From positions 2,578,501-2,642,500 of the forward strand of contig NZ_CP022985.1 of the NCBI RefSeq assembly GCF_003425985.1: a stretch of DNA of 64,000 bases, read 5' to 3'. The stretch comes from Mariniflexile sp. TRM1-10. Its GTDB lineage: Bacteria > Bacteroidota > Bacteroidia > Flavobacteriales > Flavobacteriaceae. Positions within the stretch are counted from its first letter, which is position 1. Each line of letters starts with the position of its first letter. Shown piece by piece: positions 27,001 through 36,548 of the stretch. Under the pieces are notes generated by a model. The model made no database searches and was not told where the DNA came from. It saw nothing but the letters and a program-made list of their open reading frames with translations. The position numbers and the translations under genes were made by a program.

Positions 27001-28287
27001 ATGAATTATACAAGAAGTAGTGCTTTATTTGCACAAGCCGAAAAGGTGATTCCTGGAGGTGTAAACTCACCTGTTAGAGCCTTTAAAGGTGTTGGAGGAA
27101 CACCTGTTTTTGTAAAAGAAGCCAAAGGTGCCTATTTATATGACGAAGATGGAAACCGGTTAATTGACTATATAAATTCGTGGGGACCTATGATTCTAGG
27201 TCATGCCTACCAACCTGTTGTTGATGCGGTTGTTGAAAAAGCTAAAAAGGGTACATCGTTTGGAATGCCTACTGAAATTGAAACGCAAATTGCTGAATTA
27301 GCAGTTTCTATGGTGCCAAATATTGATAAAATCCGTTTTGTAAATTCAGGTACCGAGGCTTGTATGAGTGCGGTCCGTTTGGCAAGAGGGTTTTCTAAAA
27401 AAGATAAAATTATAAAGTTTGCGGGATGTTATCATGGGCATAGCGATTCGTTTTTAATTCAAGCGGGTAGTGGTGCGAGTACTTTTGGAACCCCCAACAG
27501 TCCAGGTGTAACACAGGGTACTGCAAAAGATACGTTGTTGGCACGTTATAACGATATTGAAAATGTGAAGCAGTTAGTAGAAGCTAACAAAAATGAGATT
27601 GCCTGTATCATTATAGAACCTGTAGCAGGTAATATGGGTTGTGTGCCACCAAAAGAAGGTTTTTTAAAAGCATTAAGAACTTTGTGTGATGCCAATAATA
27701 TATTACTGATTTTTGATGAGGTGATGACGGGGTTTCGTTTGGCAAAAGGTGGAGCGCAAGAACTGTTTGATATCAACGCAGATATTGTTTGCTTTGGGAA
27801 AGTCATAGGTGGCGGTTTGCCAGTCGGTGCTTTTGCAGCTAGAAATAAAATTATGAATGAGTTGGCTCCAGTAGGACCCGTATATCAAGCGGGGACTTTA
27901 AGTGGAAATCCGTTAGCCATGGCGGCAGGTTTGGCTATGTTAACCGAATTGAACAACGATGTAGATGTTTTTAATCGTTTAGCTGAAAAAACAGAATATT
28001 TGCATAAAGGAATTGCACAAGTTTTAAATGAAAATAAGGTTGTTCACACGATAAACAGAGTCGGTTCTATGATTTCTGTGCATTTTGAGGCAACACCTGT
28101 AGTGGATTTTGAAACAGCTGCTAAAGGAAATAACGACATCTTTAAAAAATTCTTTCATGGTTTGCTTCAGGAAGGTGTTTACATTGCGCCAAGTGCTTTT
28201 GAAACTTGGTTTATCACCGATGCTTTGTCTTATAGCGATTTAGATTTTACTATAGAAGCTGTAAAGAAAGTAGCAAAAACACTATGA
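27001..28287 (+). CDS. hemL: Glutamate-1-semialdehyde 2,1-aminomutase
   Basis: A 428-residue class III PLP aminotransferase-fold enzyme that makes 5-aminolevulinate, the first committed haem precursor in the C5 pathway. Motifs include [20 protein letters not shown] at the N-terminus, [32 protein letters not shown], and the PLP lysine in [18 protein letters not shown] chose the ATG at 27001 ([16 protein letters not shown]); an upstream in-frame start at 26959 would overlap the previous gene and add residues not typical of HemL. Confidence 0.96.
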   Translation: MNYTRSSALFAQAEKVIPGGVNSPVRAFKGVGGTPVFVKEAKGAYLYDEDGNRLIDYINSWGPMILGHAYQPVVDAVVEKAKKGTSFGMPTEIETQIAELAVSMVPNIDKIRFVNSGTEACMSAVRLARGFSKKDKIIKFAGCYHGHSDSFLIQAGSGASTFGTPNSPGVTQGTAKDTLLARYNDIENVKQLVEANKNEIACIIIEPVAGNMGCVPPKEGFLKALRTLCDANNILLIFDEVMTGFRLAKGGAQELFDINADIVCFGKVIGGGLPVGAFAARNKIMNELAPVGPVYQAGTLSGNPLAMAAGLAMLTELNNDVDVFNRLAEKTEYLHKGIAQVLNENKVVHTINRVGSMISVHFEATPVVDFETAAKGNNDIFKKFFHGLLQEGVYIAPSAFETWFITDALSYSDLDFTIEAVKKVAKTL

Positions 28288-28295
28288 CCGTTCAA

Positions 28296-28340
28296 TAAAA
28301 AAAGAAAGCGCATTTCTAAATAAAAGAAATACGCTTTACA
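28296..28340 (-). terminator. Terminator between convergent hemL and the Spy-like gene
   Basis: The stem AAAGCGCATTTCT / AGAAATACGCTTT (one mismatch) lies between convergent genes. Read on the minus strand it is followed by CTTTTTTTATT, fitting termination of the 28371-28850 gene. Confidence 0.75.
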
Positions 28341-28370
28341 TTAACAAACTAAACTAACCAAACCAGGTTT

Positions 28371-28850
28371 TTATTGTTTTTTTGGGCCATCGCCCCTTTT
28401 ATTACCATCACGCTTTTTCATGCCAGTAGCTTTTTGTGTCATTTTTGCTTGATATTTTTCCCATTTATCAAATTGCTCTTCGTTTAAAATTTTTTTCATT
28501 TTGGCTTTCATAGCAATTTGATGGTCAAGCTTAGCATTTTTCATAGCAAGACGTTGTTCTTCCGAAGGTTTTTCCATGTTGCCACTTTCTTTTTTTGCTT
28601 TAAAAGTATCCATCATTTCTTTACGCTTGGTGGCGTTTTCAAGATTTATGGCATAAACTTCTTTTTGCTGCGCTTCATTTAAATCTAAATGTAAGGTCAT
28701 TTTCTTTGTTCGAAGGTTTGCTGTTTCTTCTGGCGTTAAATTACTCATTCTTTGAGCTCTTTCTTCGCGGTTTGGGCGTTCTTTTCTTTCTTCTTGAGCA
28801 AAGCCTTGAATAGATACTAAAGCCAATGCAATTATTATAAGTCTTTTCAT
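28371..28850 (-). CDS. Spy/CpxP-like periplasmic protein
   Basis: A 159-residue secreted protein with a signal peptide (ending SIQGFAQ). The mature part is almost entirely charged alpha-helix: RMSNLTPEETANLRTKKMTL, LDLNEAQQKEVYAINLENAT, and MKKILNEEQFDKWEKYQAKM. The order 'LTPEE... L.LNEAQ... LNEEQF.KWE' is that of Spy/CpxP-like periplasmic helical proteins (LTXXQ class), often called DUF4890 in Bacteroidota. A stress-chaperone role is suggested by the family only. The C-terminus is Lys/Arg/Gly-rich. Confidence 0.8.
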   Translation of the reverse strand: MKRLIIIALALVSIQGFAQEERKERPNREERAQRMSNLTPEETANLRTKKMTLHLDLNEAQQKEVYAINLENATKRKEMMDTFKAKKESGNMEKPSEEQRLAMKNAKLDHQIAMKAKMKKILNEEQFDKWEKYQAKMTQKATGMKKRDGNKRGDGPKKQ

Positions 28851-29055
28851 TATTAAAATTTTATGTTGTTTGCTATTAGGACTTTAAGAGTTTAAAAAGG
28901 TTTAAACGGTATGTTGATTTTAACAGAAAGTTAACGCTATGGATTTGCGTTAGGGCTTACTCATGCTTATTATTTTATGAAATCAAGATAAATATCAAGT
29001 ACGACCGCTTCTCCTGAACGGAGCCGAAGGGTATGATAACGCCCAATAAAAAGTA

Positions 29056-30273
29056 TTATTTGAAAACGGGTACTTTAAGACTAATCCCTGTTTGGAAATC
29101 GGCAGCATTATTTACACGAAAATCTTCTTTAAAATATAGTGACAGTGTTAGGTTTGGTCTGCCATAAGTGTAAATAAAGGTCCAGTAGGATAAGGCGGTA
29201 TATAACGTAGAAAAACCGTGTTGCCAACCGCCGTTTATTTCTTGCCACTTACCAATTAATCGGTAATAATCGGCTTCTTTTCGTTGGTTATATCTAGATT
29301 GAATTTGGTAGTTAACGCTTAAGGCATTATAGTTTTTTTGTTTTGTGAATTTTGCTATTTCAAGATGGCTTTCAATAGTTGCTAAATAGGGGTTGTTACC
29401 TAAATCGATAACATCTTTAAAGTTAATTAGGTTTTTTCGCAATACATTTATGGCAACACCTGCGTTAAATTCGTAGTTGTTTTTTAATTCAATTTTTTTA
29501 ATGGCATTTGCAGATAAGCCGAAATCTAAAGAATGGTTATATTTTGAGGTGTTAATACCTAAATGGCTTCCGAAATTAATGTAAATATTTTTAGAATTGC
29601 TTTTTGTGAATGTAGGATAGTAAAAATAATTAAGTTCTATGCCACTTAAAAAGAAATCGTTGTTGTTTAGTTCGAGCGTATTTCCGTTTCTGTCGGTGTA
29701 TTTAAAATTTACTTGATTCAATCCATAATAGCGCCTCCCAAAAGGGTCTTCTCCTCCAGCGACATTACTGTGGAACCACTCTAGGTTCTCATCGCTCGTA
29801 AAAAACGAAAAAGGGTGTGTCCCTTTGGTAATTAAATAAGAGCGAAGTGTAACGTCTAGTTCGTTTTTTTTATTTAAAGGGATATTAATGCCCAGTCTAA
29901 ACTCTTTAATTACGGCATCAATAACGATGTTCATATAATCTGCCGGTGTCGTTTCCTGATCTTTAAAATAAAAATTTCTATGATACCAAATTAATTTGCT
30001 CTGTTCTTTTCTTACTTCGGGGTCTTTTGGCAGATAGGTTTCTACAAAAGGGTGAAAGTTGTTTCCACTGGCGGAACTAAAGGTAATCGTCGTGTTTTTT
30101 TGTGAAGCTATTTTGAAATTGGTATTAATTCTAGAGCTAAAAATTCCGAAATGATGGGTGCTTAAGATATTAGGTTTTTCAATACCATTTTTAAATGAGA
30201 TGCTATCTTGTTTTTGCGCCACCAAAATGGAGCAGAATCCACAAGTAAGTATGAGTATCATATTTTTTAGCAT
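29056..30273 (-). CDS. Predicted outer-membrane beta-barrel protein, unknown function
   Basis: A 405-residue protein with an N-terminal signal peptide (about 1-20, ending ILVAQ). Many alternating amphipathic strands follow, such as FRLGINIPLNKKNELDVTL, NIYINFGSHLGINT, HSLDFGLSANAIKKIELK and YNALSVNYQIQSRYN. The protein ends in GISLKVPVFK, which fits a closing barrel strand. I do not recognise a named family. It is a single gene upstream of the Spy-like gene on the same strand, with about 205 bases between. Confidence 0.7.
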   Translation of the reverse strand: MLKNMILILTCGFCSILVAQKQDSISFKNGIEKPNILSTHHFGIFSSRINTNFKIASQKNTTITFSSASGNNFHPFVETYLPKDPEVRKEQSKLIWYHRNFYFKDQETTPADYMNIVIDAVIKEFRLGINIPLNKKNELDVTLRSYLITKGTHPFSFFTSDENLEWFHSNVAGGEDPFGRRYYGLNQVNFKYTDRNGNTLELNNNDFFLSGIELNYFYYPTFTKSNSKNIYINFGSHLGINTSKYNHSLDFGLSANAIKKIELKNNYEFNAGVAINVLRKNLINFKDVIDLGNNPYLATIESHLEIAKFTKQKNYNALSVNYQIQSRYNQRKEADYYRLIGKWQEINGGWQHGFSTLYTALSYWTFIYTYGRPNLTLSLYFKEDFRVNNAADFQTGISLKVPVFK

Positions 30274-30617
30274 TTAGTAAAAATATAGAAATTTTTAAAA
30301 TTTATGAAGTTGAGTTTTTTGGTTGAAATTGTTTGTTTTGTATGTTATCTAACGGCTGTTTTTTCTTAAAAAATTAACATTCAATACCATTTGTCTTAAG
30401 GAAGTTTTAAATTTTCAATTTCTTATGTTAAACATTTCTAAATAGTTTTAATAGATGGAATAAAATGCGTCAATTTGTATAGTTATTTATTGGAAACAGA
30501 TAATACTCATATAGTTGTTATTTAGTTTAGTAATAAATTAAGTTTAGTTGGTTAGTTTGTAAAAGCCCAGTGATTTTAAAATCACTGGGCTTTTTATTTG
30601 TTTAAATAATAGCGGTA
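30274..30617. other. Intergenic region upstream of the barrel gene
   Basis: This 344-base AT-rich region holds no gene and contains the long perfect palindrome at 30561-30594, described separately. Confidence 0.5.
30561..30596 (-). terminator. Perfect 34-base palindromic terminator after the hybrid kinase
   Basis: Bases 30561-30577 and 30578-30594 are exact reverse complements around AAAAGCCCAGTGATTTT, flanked by a T-run on the plus strand and a short T-run on the minus strand. It lies just after the minus-strand kinase stop and can act in both directions. Confidence 0.85.
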
Positions 30618-32672
30618 TTAAAGCGTTTGTTCTTCGCTATTATAAAAATGGAATTCTAAAAGTTTGTATAGATGTTCTTTTTTAAAAGGTTTGGTGAGGT
30701 AGTTGTTCATGCCGTTTTCGATAGCTTTGTTTATGGCTTCGGTTGTTACATTTGCCGAAAGTCCAAAAATAATAACATCTTTGTCTGTTTGTCTAATAAT
30801 ACGTGTAGCTTCCCAACCATCTATTTCTGGCATGTGAATATCCATAAAAATAAGTTGGTATTTTTTCTCTTTGACTTTGTCTAAAGCCATTTTGCCGTTT
30901 ATTGCTGTGTCCGATTTTATGCCTATATCTTCAAGGAATTTTTTTAAAACAATAATATTAAGATTGTTATCATCAACGATTAACACATTTATATCGGTCG
31001 TTTTAATTGTTTTTTTGTTTTCAGAATGCTTTACGACTTCTTCTGTGATATCAAATAAGAATGATACTGTAAATTTAGAGCCTACGTGATACTCACTTTC
31101 AACAGAAATTTCCCCACCCATCATGGCTACCAGATTTACACAAATCGCTAATCCAAGACCACTGCCTTCGTGTTGTTTTTTGACACTGTTATCAATTTGG
31201 GTAAACCTATTAAAAATAGTGTGCAGCTTGTCTTTTGGAATACCTATGCCCGTATCTTCGATACTAATAATTAATTTTAATTTGTTTTCAATAACAGTTT
31301 CAGAACAGGTAATGGTAACACCTCCTTCTTTAGTAAATTTTAAGGCGTTTTTTAATAAATTATATACAACTTGAGTAAACTTGTTTAAGTCGCCAATAAC
31401 TGTTAGATCAAAAACGTTTTCAAAATTGGTCTTTAAATAAAGATCCTTTTTTAAAAATAAAAACTGATTAACTTCAACGAGTTCTTTAATTTTCTTAACT
31501 GGATTAAATTCAACTTTATCTAATTCTGTTTTTCCAGATTCTATTTTATCTATTTCTAAAATATCATTAACCAGATTTAAAAGATTGTTTGAAGATTTGT
31601 CCATTAAATCCACATACTCCTTGTGAGTATTGTTTAGTTTTTCACTTTTTAAAATTTCAATGAAGCCAATAATAGCGTGTAATGGGGTTCTGATTTCATG
31701 GCTCATATTAGACAGAAAATCGGTTTTTGCCTGCGATGCTTTATTGGCTCTATTCTTTTCTTTGTTTAATTGTTCATTTAGTTTTATTAAGGATAAATTA
31801 GATTCTAGGGCTTGTTTAGTACCTTTTCTAGCCCTTAAATAAAAATAAACAAGCATTGCAACGATAAGGGCTAAAAACAGGCCAATTATTAAGGCCATGT
31901 TGATTATAATTTTACCATCAGCAAGGATTAATTTTTCTGAAGGATAGACGTTCAAACGCCATGTTTGTGTTTCTTGCCCGTCAACTTGTAAGGTGTTTGT
32001 ATAAACGATGTTGCGGTTTGTTTTAAGTTTTAAATCACTGTTTTTTTGATAAAAAAGGGTGTTTTTGTCGTCATAAAGTTCTATAGCATATTGGTTTTCT
32101 AAGTAATTAACTAGCCTGTCAAAATCATTGTTAAAATCCAAGCCAGCACTTATGGTGCCTTGAAACGTGTTTTTGAAATATACAGGGACATCTACAAGAA
32201 AGGCATGTCCGGATTGTGTTAATTTTATCCAGGAAGTAATGTTGGTTTTGCCGCTTTTGGAATGGATAATCCATTCGTTCTGTCTGTAATCAAGTTTAGA
32301 AATATCTAGGTTTAATGCACGTTCATTCCCTTTTAAAGGATTTATTTTTCTAATAACCATCAAGCTGTCTATCCATTCAACAAACCTAAAAGAGTCATCT
32401 TGATTTAGTATTAAATTAGCATCATGTTCCCAGTTTTCAAAGTAATTACCATTGGTAAATTCTAATCTACTTTTAATGTCTTCTAGCTTAGTAACATCTG
32501 CTTGTACAATATTATTAAATTCCTTTGAAATTAAATTTCCAATATGATACAAGTCTTCTTCTATATCAGCGTAATGTTTACTTATAGAAGCAGAGTAAAT
32601 GGATAAGATGAGAGATACGAGTATAAAAAAAGTGGTAATAGCAATTATAATATCTAATTGTTTTTTAACCAT
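30618..32672 (-). CDS. Hybrid sensor histidine kinase with C-terminal receiver
   Basis: A 684-residue membrane kinase. Two membrane helices (about 8-28 and 257-280) enclose a periplasmic sensor domain with Cache-like features (WIKLTQSGHAFLVDVPVYFK, GTISAGLDFNNDFDR). Then come a coiled-coil linker, a HisKA domain with SNMSHEIRTPLHAIIGF (His at about 327), an ATPase domain (NLLKNALKFTKEG, EDTGIGIPKD, GSGLGLAICVNLV), and a receiver (about 565-680) with VLIVDDNNLN and the phosphoacceptor in FMDIHMPEIDGWEA. There is no DNA-binding domain, so it must signal to another protein. The ligand is unknown. Confidence 0.93.
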   Translation of the reverse strand: MVKKQLDIIIAITTFFILVSLILSIYSASISKHYADIEEDLYHIGNLISKEFNNIVQADVTKLEDIKSRLEFTNGNYFENWEHDANLILNQDDSFRFVEWIDSLMVIRKINPLKGNERALNLDISKLDYRQNEWIIHSKSGKTNITSWIKLTQSGHAFLVDVPVYFKNTFQGTISAGLDFNNDFDRLVNYLENQYAIELYDDKNTLFYQKNSDLKLKTNRNIVYTNTLQVDGQETQTWRLNVYPSEKLILADGKIIINMALIIGLFLALIVAMLVYFYLRARKGTKQALESNLSLIKLNEQLNKEKNRANKASQAKTDFLSNMSHEIRTPLHAIIGFIEILKSEKLNNTHKEYVDLMDKSSNNLLNLVNDILEIDKIESGKTELDKVEFNPVKKIKELVEVNQFLFLKKDLYLKTNFENVFDLTVIGDLNKFTQVVYNLLKNALKFTKEGGVTITCSETVIENKLKLIISIEDTGIGIPKDKLHTIFNRFTQIDNSVKKQHEGSGLGLAICVNLVAMMGGEISVESEYHVGSKFTVSFLFDITEEVVKHSENKKTIKTTDINVLIVDDNNLNIIVLKKFLEDIGIKSDTAINGKMALDKVKEKKYQLIFMDIHMPEIDGWEATRIIRQTDKDVIIFGLSANVTTEAINKAIENGMNNYLTKPFKKEHLYKLLEFHFYNSEEQTL

Positions 32673-32917
32673 AATTAATTATTACCATTTTTTATTCTGT
32701 AGTTAAGTTTTTATAAATATAATCCATTGGGTGTAATTAGACAAAAATTAATCAAGAATGATTTTTAGATTAAAATTTCAAGCCAATCAGGAATAAATGT
32801 TAGTCAGAGTCTTGTCGAAGATTTTAAAATATATATTTCGATAGGCTATCTATGTGACAATGGATATGAGATTAGCAATAAAAATAATGGCCACCAATGA
32901 TTTAAGTGAACTCTGTA

Positions 32918-34612
32918 TTAAGAAATATATTCAACAACTAATGTTTCATCTGTTTTAATAACGTTAGCTAATTGGTGTTTAGTTAAAGCTTTAATGGCTT
33001 TGTCCCATGCTTTGTTGCTTAAACCGGATTGTGATTTTAATTCGATCAACGCTATGCTTTTTTTGCTTTTTAAAATTCCAAATATGGTTTTTTCAGCATC
33101 GCTTAGCTCCACAGCCTTTTTTTCTGGACGCATTTGCGGAAAGAACAATACCTCTTGTATCGATTGGTTGTTTGTTAAAAACATAATGAGTCTATCCATA
33201 CCAATGCCCATACCCGATGTTGGAGGCATACCGTATTCTAAAGCACGTAAAAAGTCGTAATCTATAGTTCCTGTAGCTTCGTCGTCACCTTTTTTAGAAA
33301 GCTCTAATTGATGCTCGAAACGTTCGCGTTGGTCTAGGGGGTCGTTAAGTTCGGAATACGCATTGGCAATTTCTTTGCCACAAACCATTAGTTCGAAACG
33401 CTCAGTTAATTCCGGATTTTCTCTATGTTCTTTACATAACGGACTCATCTCTTTTGGGTAGTCTATAATGTAAGTAGGCTGTATGTAGTTGCCCTCGCAT
33501 TTTTCCCCAAAAATTTCATCAATTAATTTGCCTTTACCCATGGTGTCGTCCACTTCAACACCCATGCTTTTTGCGGCAGTTCTGATATCGTCTTCAGTTT
33601 TTCCGGTAATATCAAAGCCTGTAAACTGTTTTATGGAATCTGCCATGGTTACTCGGGCATAAGGCGCTTTAAAATCTATTTCATGTTTGCCAAAAGTAGC
33701 TTTTGTTGTGCCATTTACTGCGATAGCGCAATGCTCAAGTAGGCGTTCGCAAAAATCCATCATCCAGTTGTAATCTTTATAAGCTACATAAATTTCCATA
33801 GCGGTAAACTCGGGGTTGTGGGTTCGGTCCATCCCTTCGTTTCTAAAGTTTTTAGAAAACTCGTAAACACCATCAAAACCACCAACAATCAAGCGTTTTA
33901 AGTATAATTCGTTAGCAATTCGCATATATAACGGAATATCTAAAGCATTATGGTGTGTTACAAACGGACGTGCTGCGGCACCACCTGGAATAGGTTGTAA
34001 AACAGGAGTTTCTACTTCAAAATACCCGGCATCATTAAAAAATTGACGCATAGCATTGAATAATTTGGTGCGTTTTACAAATACGTTTTTCACCTGTGGG
34101 TTAACCACCAAATCGGCATAACGTTGTCTGTAACGTTGCTCGGGATCGGTAAAAGCATCATAAACTACACCGTCTTTTTCTTTAGGTAGTGGTAACGGTT
34201 TTAAGGCTTTACTTAATAGGGTAAAGTCTTTTACACGTACACTTTTTTCACCAACTTTAGTTGTGAACAATTCACCTTCAATACCAACGAAATCACCAAA
34301 ATCCAAAAGTTTTTTAAAAACTTCGTTGTATTTTTCTTTATCATCGCCAGGGCAAATTTCATCACGGTTAAAATACACTTGTATCTTTCCGTCGGCATCT
34401 TGTAAATCGGCAAAACTTGCTTTTCCTTGTACCTTAATCATCATCAAACGGCCAGCAATAACTACCTTTTTACCATCTTCAAAATGATCTTTAATTTGTT
34501 TTGAAGTATGGGATACTGGGTATAAATCGGCAGGATAGGGGTTAATGCCTAATTCGCGTAATTTTGCTAATTTTTCTCTTCGTACAAGCTCTTGCTCTGA
34601 TAAATGCGACAT
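32918..34612 (-). CDS. lysS: Lysine--tRNA ligase
   Basis: A 564-residue class II aminoacyl-tRNA synthetase. The N-terminal OB-fold anticodon-binding domain (about 55-150, VVIAGRLMMIKVQGKASFAD) is followed by the catalytic domain with FEVETPVLQPIPGGAAARPF, FRNEGMDRTHNPEFT (motif 2) and TSGMGIGMDRLIMFL (motif 3). About 65 extra C-terminal residues (ELSDAEKTIFGILKSKKSIA ... VVEYIS) resemble a small winged helix. Such an extension is common in Bacteroidota LysS and explains the length over the usual ~500 residues. Confidence 0.97.
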   Translation of the reverse strand: MSHLSEQELVRREKLAKLRELGINPYPADLYPVSHTSKQIKDHFEDGKKVVIAGRLMMIKVQGKASFADLQDADGKIQVYFNRDEICPGDDKEKYNEVFKKLLDFGDFVGIEGELFTTKVGEKSVRVKDFTLLSKALKPLPLPKEKDGVVYDAFTDPEQRYRQRYADLVVNPQVKNVFVKRTKLFNAMRQFFNDAGYFEVETPVLQPIPGGAAARPFVTHHNALDIPLYMRIANELYLKRLIVGGFDGVYEFSKNFRNEGMDRTHNPEFTAMEIYVAYKDYNWMMDFCERLLEHCAIAVNGTTKATFGKHEIDFKAPYARVTMADSIKQFTGFDITGKTEDDIRTAAKSMGVEVDDTMGKGKLIDEIFGEKCEGNYIQPTYIIDYPKEMSPLCKEHRENPELTERFELMVCGKEIANAYSELNDPLDQRERFEHQLELSKKGDDEATGTIDYDFLRALEYGMPPTSGMGIGMDRLIMFLTNNQSIQEVLFFPQMRPEKKAVELSDAEKTIFGILKSKKSIALIELKSQSGLSNKAWDKAIKALTKHQLANVIKTDETLVVEYIS

Positions 34613-34655
34613 ATTCTAAATTTCTGAGTATTTTTTAAAGGCACAAAGATAAACA

Positions 34656-34697
34656 TTTGATTTACGATTTACGATTTTTTGATTTACGAATTTTAGG
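34656..34697. repeat. Degenerate TTTACGA tandem run
   Basis: About five copies of GATTTACGA-like words lie upstream of lysS, between the lysS and Pmp3 genes. No coding potential or hairpin was seen. Confidence 0.6.
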
Positions 34698-34777
34698 GTT
34701 TAAGCGCTTCGTGGTAATGTAACAAATAATCTATTTTTACGTCAAAGAAGTAATCATCAATCATAAAAAATCAAAAC

Positions 34778-34936
34778 ATGAGTTTCTGGAGAGTTATACT
34801 GTCTATTATTTGTCCGCCCTTAGCAGTTATCGATAAAGGCTGCGGTTCCATATTTATTGTGTTCCTATTATGGATTTGTGGATGGGTTCCTGGTGTTATT
34901 GCAGCCTTGGTTATTCTTAATAATCCAAAAAATTAA
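34778..34936 (+). CDS. YqaE/Pmp3-family membrane peptide
   Basis: A 52-residue ORF, too short for most length filters. It has two membrane helices: VILSIICPPLAVIDKGCG, with the family's conserved Pro-Pro pair, and SIFIVFLLWICGWVPGVIAA, followed by the polar end LNNPKN. This is the Pmp3 (YqaE, UPF0057) pattern of small membrane proteins linked to membrane potential and stress. The start is ATG at 34778 and the stop is TAA at 34934-34936. Confidence 0.92.
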   Translation: MSFWRVILSIICPPLAVIDKGCGSIFIVFLLWICGWVPGVIAALVILNNPKN

Positions 34937-34974
34937 ACTTATATTTGCTTGTAGAATTTTAAACATAATAATTT

Positions 34975-35724
34975 ATGAGACCTTTTTTTGCCCTTTTTTG
35001 CTTGGTAATTTTAACAACTTTTGTTAGTTGCCAGTTTTCTGAGAATATTTATATAAACGCTGACGGTTCCGGTAAAATGGAATTTTCGTTTGATGGCAGC
35101 CAGCTTATGCAAATGGCAGGCGATAAAATAGGTGAAAACCAAGAAAAAGCCATTGATTCAACCTTTAGTTTTAAAGAATTATTTGATACCATGCGTGATA
35201 GTATTTCTAAACTATCGGAAGAAGAACAGCAAAAAATAAAGAGTTTGGAACCATTTAATATGCACATGGTTATGGATCCAAAAACCTCTAAAATGACTTT
35301 TGATATGTTTACCGATTTTAAAAAAGTAAGTGAGCTTCAAGATATGTTTAAGGCTATGAAAAGCTTTGGGGATTTAAAAGGGAAGGAGAAAGCGAGCGGA
35401 GAAAACAATCCGTTTTCTTCTTTTGGAGGTGATGGCACTACCGAGCTGGATTATAATTATGATGGGAAAATATTTAAGCGTACCGCCAGAATAATTGATA
35501 AAGAAGCCTATAAACAAGTCACCGATAGTTTGGGGCAAATGGCTATGATGTTTGGTTCTTCAACATATAAATTAAATTACCATTTTCCTAAGCCTATAAA
35601 ATCGGTTTCTAATGAAACAGCTATGTTTAGCGACGATAGAAAAAGTTTTACGGTTGAGTTTGATTTTATGGACTATATAACGAATCCCGAAGCCTTAAAT
35701 TTAGAAGTTGTATTAGAGGATTAA
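34975..35724 (+). CDS. Predicted lipoprotein, unknown function
   Basis: A 249-residue protein whose signal peptide ends in LTTFVSC (Cys at about residue 20), making it a likely lipoprotein. It begins with SENIYINADGSGKMEFSFDG, a beta-strand opening typical of small Bacteroidota lipoproteins that sense or bind at the envelope, followed by a long helical stretch (60-130) and a beta C-terminal part. No named domain was recognised. The stop is 3 bases before the lipB start, so the two are cotranscribed. Confidence 0.75.
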   Translation: MRPFFALFCLVILTTFVSCQFSENIYINADGSGKMEFSFDGSQLMQMAGDKIGENQEKAIDSTFSFKELFDTMRDSISKLSEEEQQKIKSLEPFNMHMVMDPKTSKMTFDMFTDFKKVSELQDMFKAMKSFGDLKGKEKASGENNPFSSFGGDGTTELDYNYDGKIFKRTARIIDKEAYKQVTDSLGQMAMMFGSSTYKLNYHFPKPIKSVSNETAMFSDDRKSFTVEFDFMDYITNPEALNLEVVLED

Positions 35725-35727
35725 GCT

Positions 35728-36426
35728 TTGAATAAAACCATTGAAATACAAGATTTAGGACTTAAAGATTATAAACAAACTTGGGACTACCAAGAGCAAC
35801 TGTTTAAAAGCATTGTAGACGCTAAAATTAAAAATAGGCGTGACAATACGGCTATCGAAACCAAAAATCACTTTTTGTTTGTAGAGCATCCGCACGTGTA
35901 TACTTTGGGTAAAAGTGGCGATTTGTCTAACCTGCTTTTAAACGAACAGCAACTTACGCAAAAAGGGGCTTCCTTTTATAAAATAAACCGTGGTGGTGAT
36001 ATTACCTATCACGGTCCTGGGCAAATTGTTGGTTATCCTATTTTAGATTTAGAGAATTTTTTTACTGATATTCATAAATACCTGCGTTTTTTAGAAGAAA
36101 TGATTATTTTAACGCTTGCCGAATATGGATTAAAAGCCGAAAGAAGCGATGGTGAAACAGGTGTTTGGCTAGATGTAGGCACCCCGTTTGCACGCAAAAT
36201 TTGCGCTATGGGTGTGCGTGCCAGCCGTTGGGTAACTATGCATGGCTTTGCATTGAATGTGAATGCCAATTTGGGATATTTTGATAACATTATACCCTGT
36301 GGCATTCGTGGTAAAGCTGTAACTTCCTTAAATGTAGAACTTGGTGTTGATAAAGTTGATGAAACAGATGTTAAAGAAAAACTGTTAAAACATTTTAGTG
36401 TACTTTTTGAAGCGGAGCTTGTTTGA
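35728..36426 (+). CDS. lipB: Octanoyltransferase (TTG start)
   Basis: A 232-residue enzyme that transfers octanoyl from acyl-carrier protein to lipoyl domains, the first step of lipoate synthesis. Key segments are RGGDITYHGPGQIVGYPILD (about 88-107), the catalytic Lys region ARKICAMGVRASRWVTMHGF, and the catalytic Cys in IIPCGIRGKAVTSL. The start is TTG at 35728; the N-terminus it gives (NKTIEIQDLGLKDYKQTWDY) is the normal LipB beginning, and no ATG lies at a suitable place. It is coupled to the preceding lipoprotein gene. Confidence 0.95.
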   Translation: MNKTIEIQDLGLKDYKQTWDYQEQLFKSIVDAKIKNRRDNTAIETKNHFLFVEHPHVYTLGKSGDLSNLLLNEQQLTQKGASFYKINRGGDITYHGPGQIVGYPILDLENFFTDIHKYLRFLEEMIILTLAEYGLKAERSDGETGVWLDVGTPFARKICAMGVRASRWVTMHGFALNVNANLGYFDNIIPCGIRGKAVTSLNVELGVDKVDETDVKEKLLKHFSVLFEAELV

Positions 36427-36548
36427 TGTTTTTACTGCCAATACTTTGAGTACCAATTTCATAATTTATTAGCAGAGATGCTTTCTTACTGAATTTTGTT
36501 TAGACTGTCACTTGTTGGGGCTTAATAATTTTATTTTATTGCGAATAC

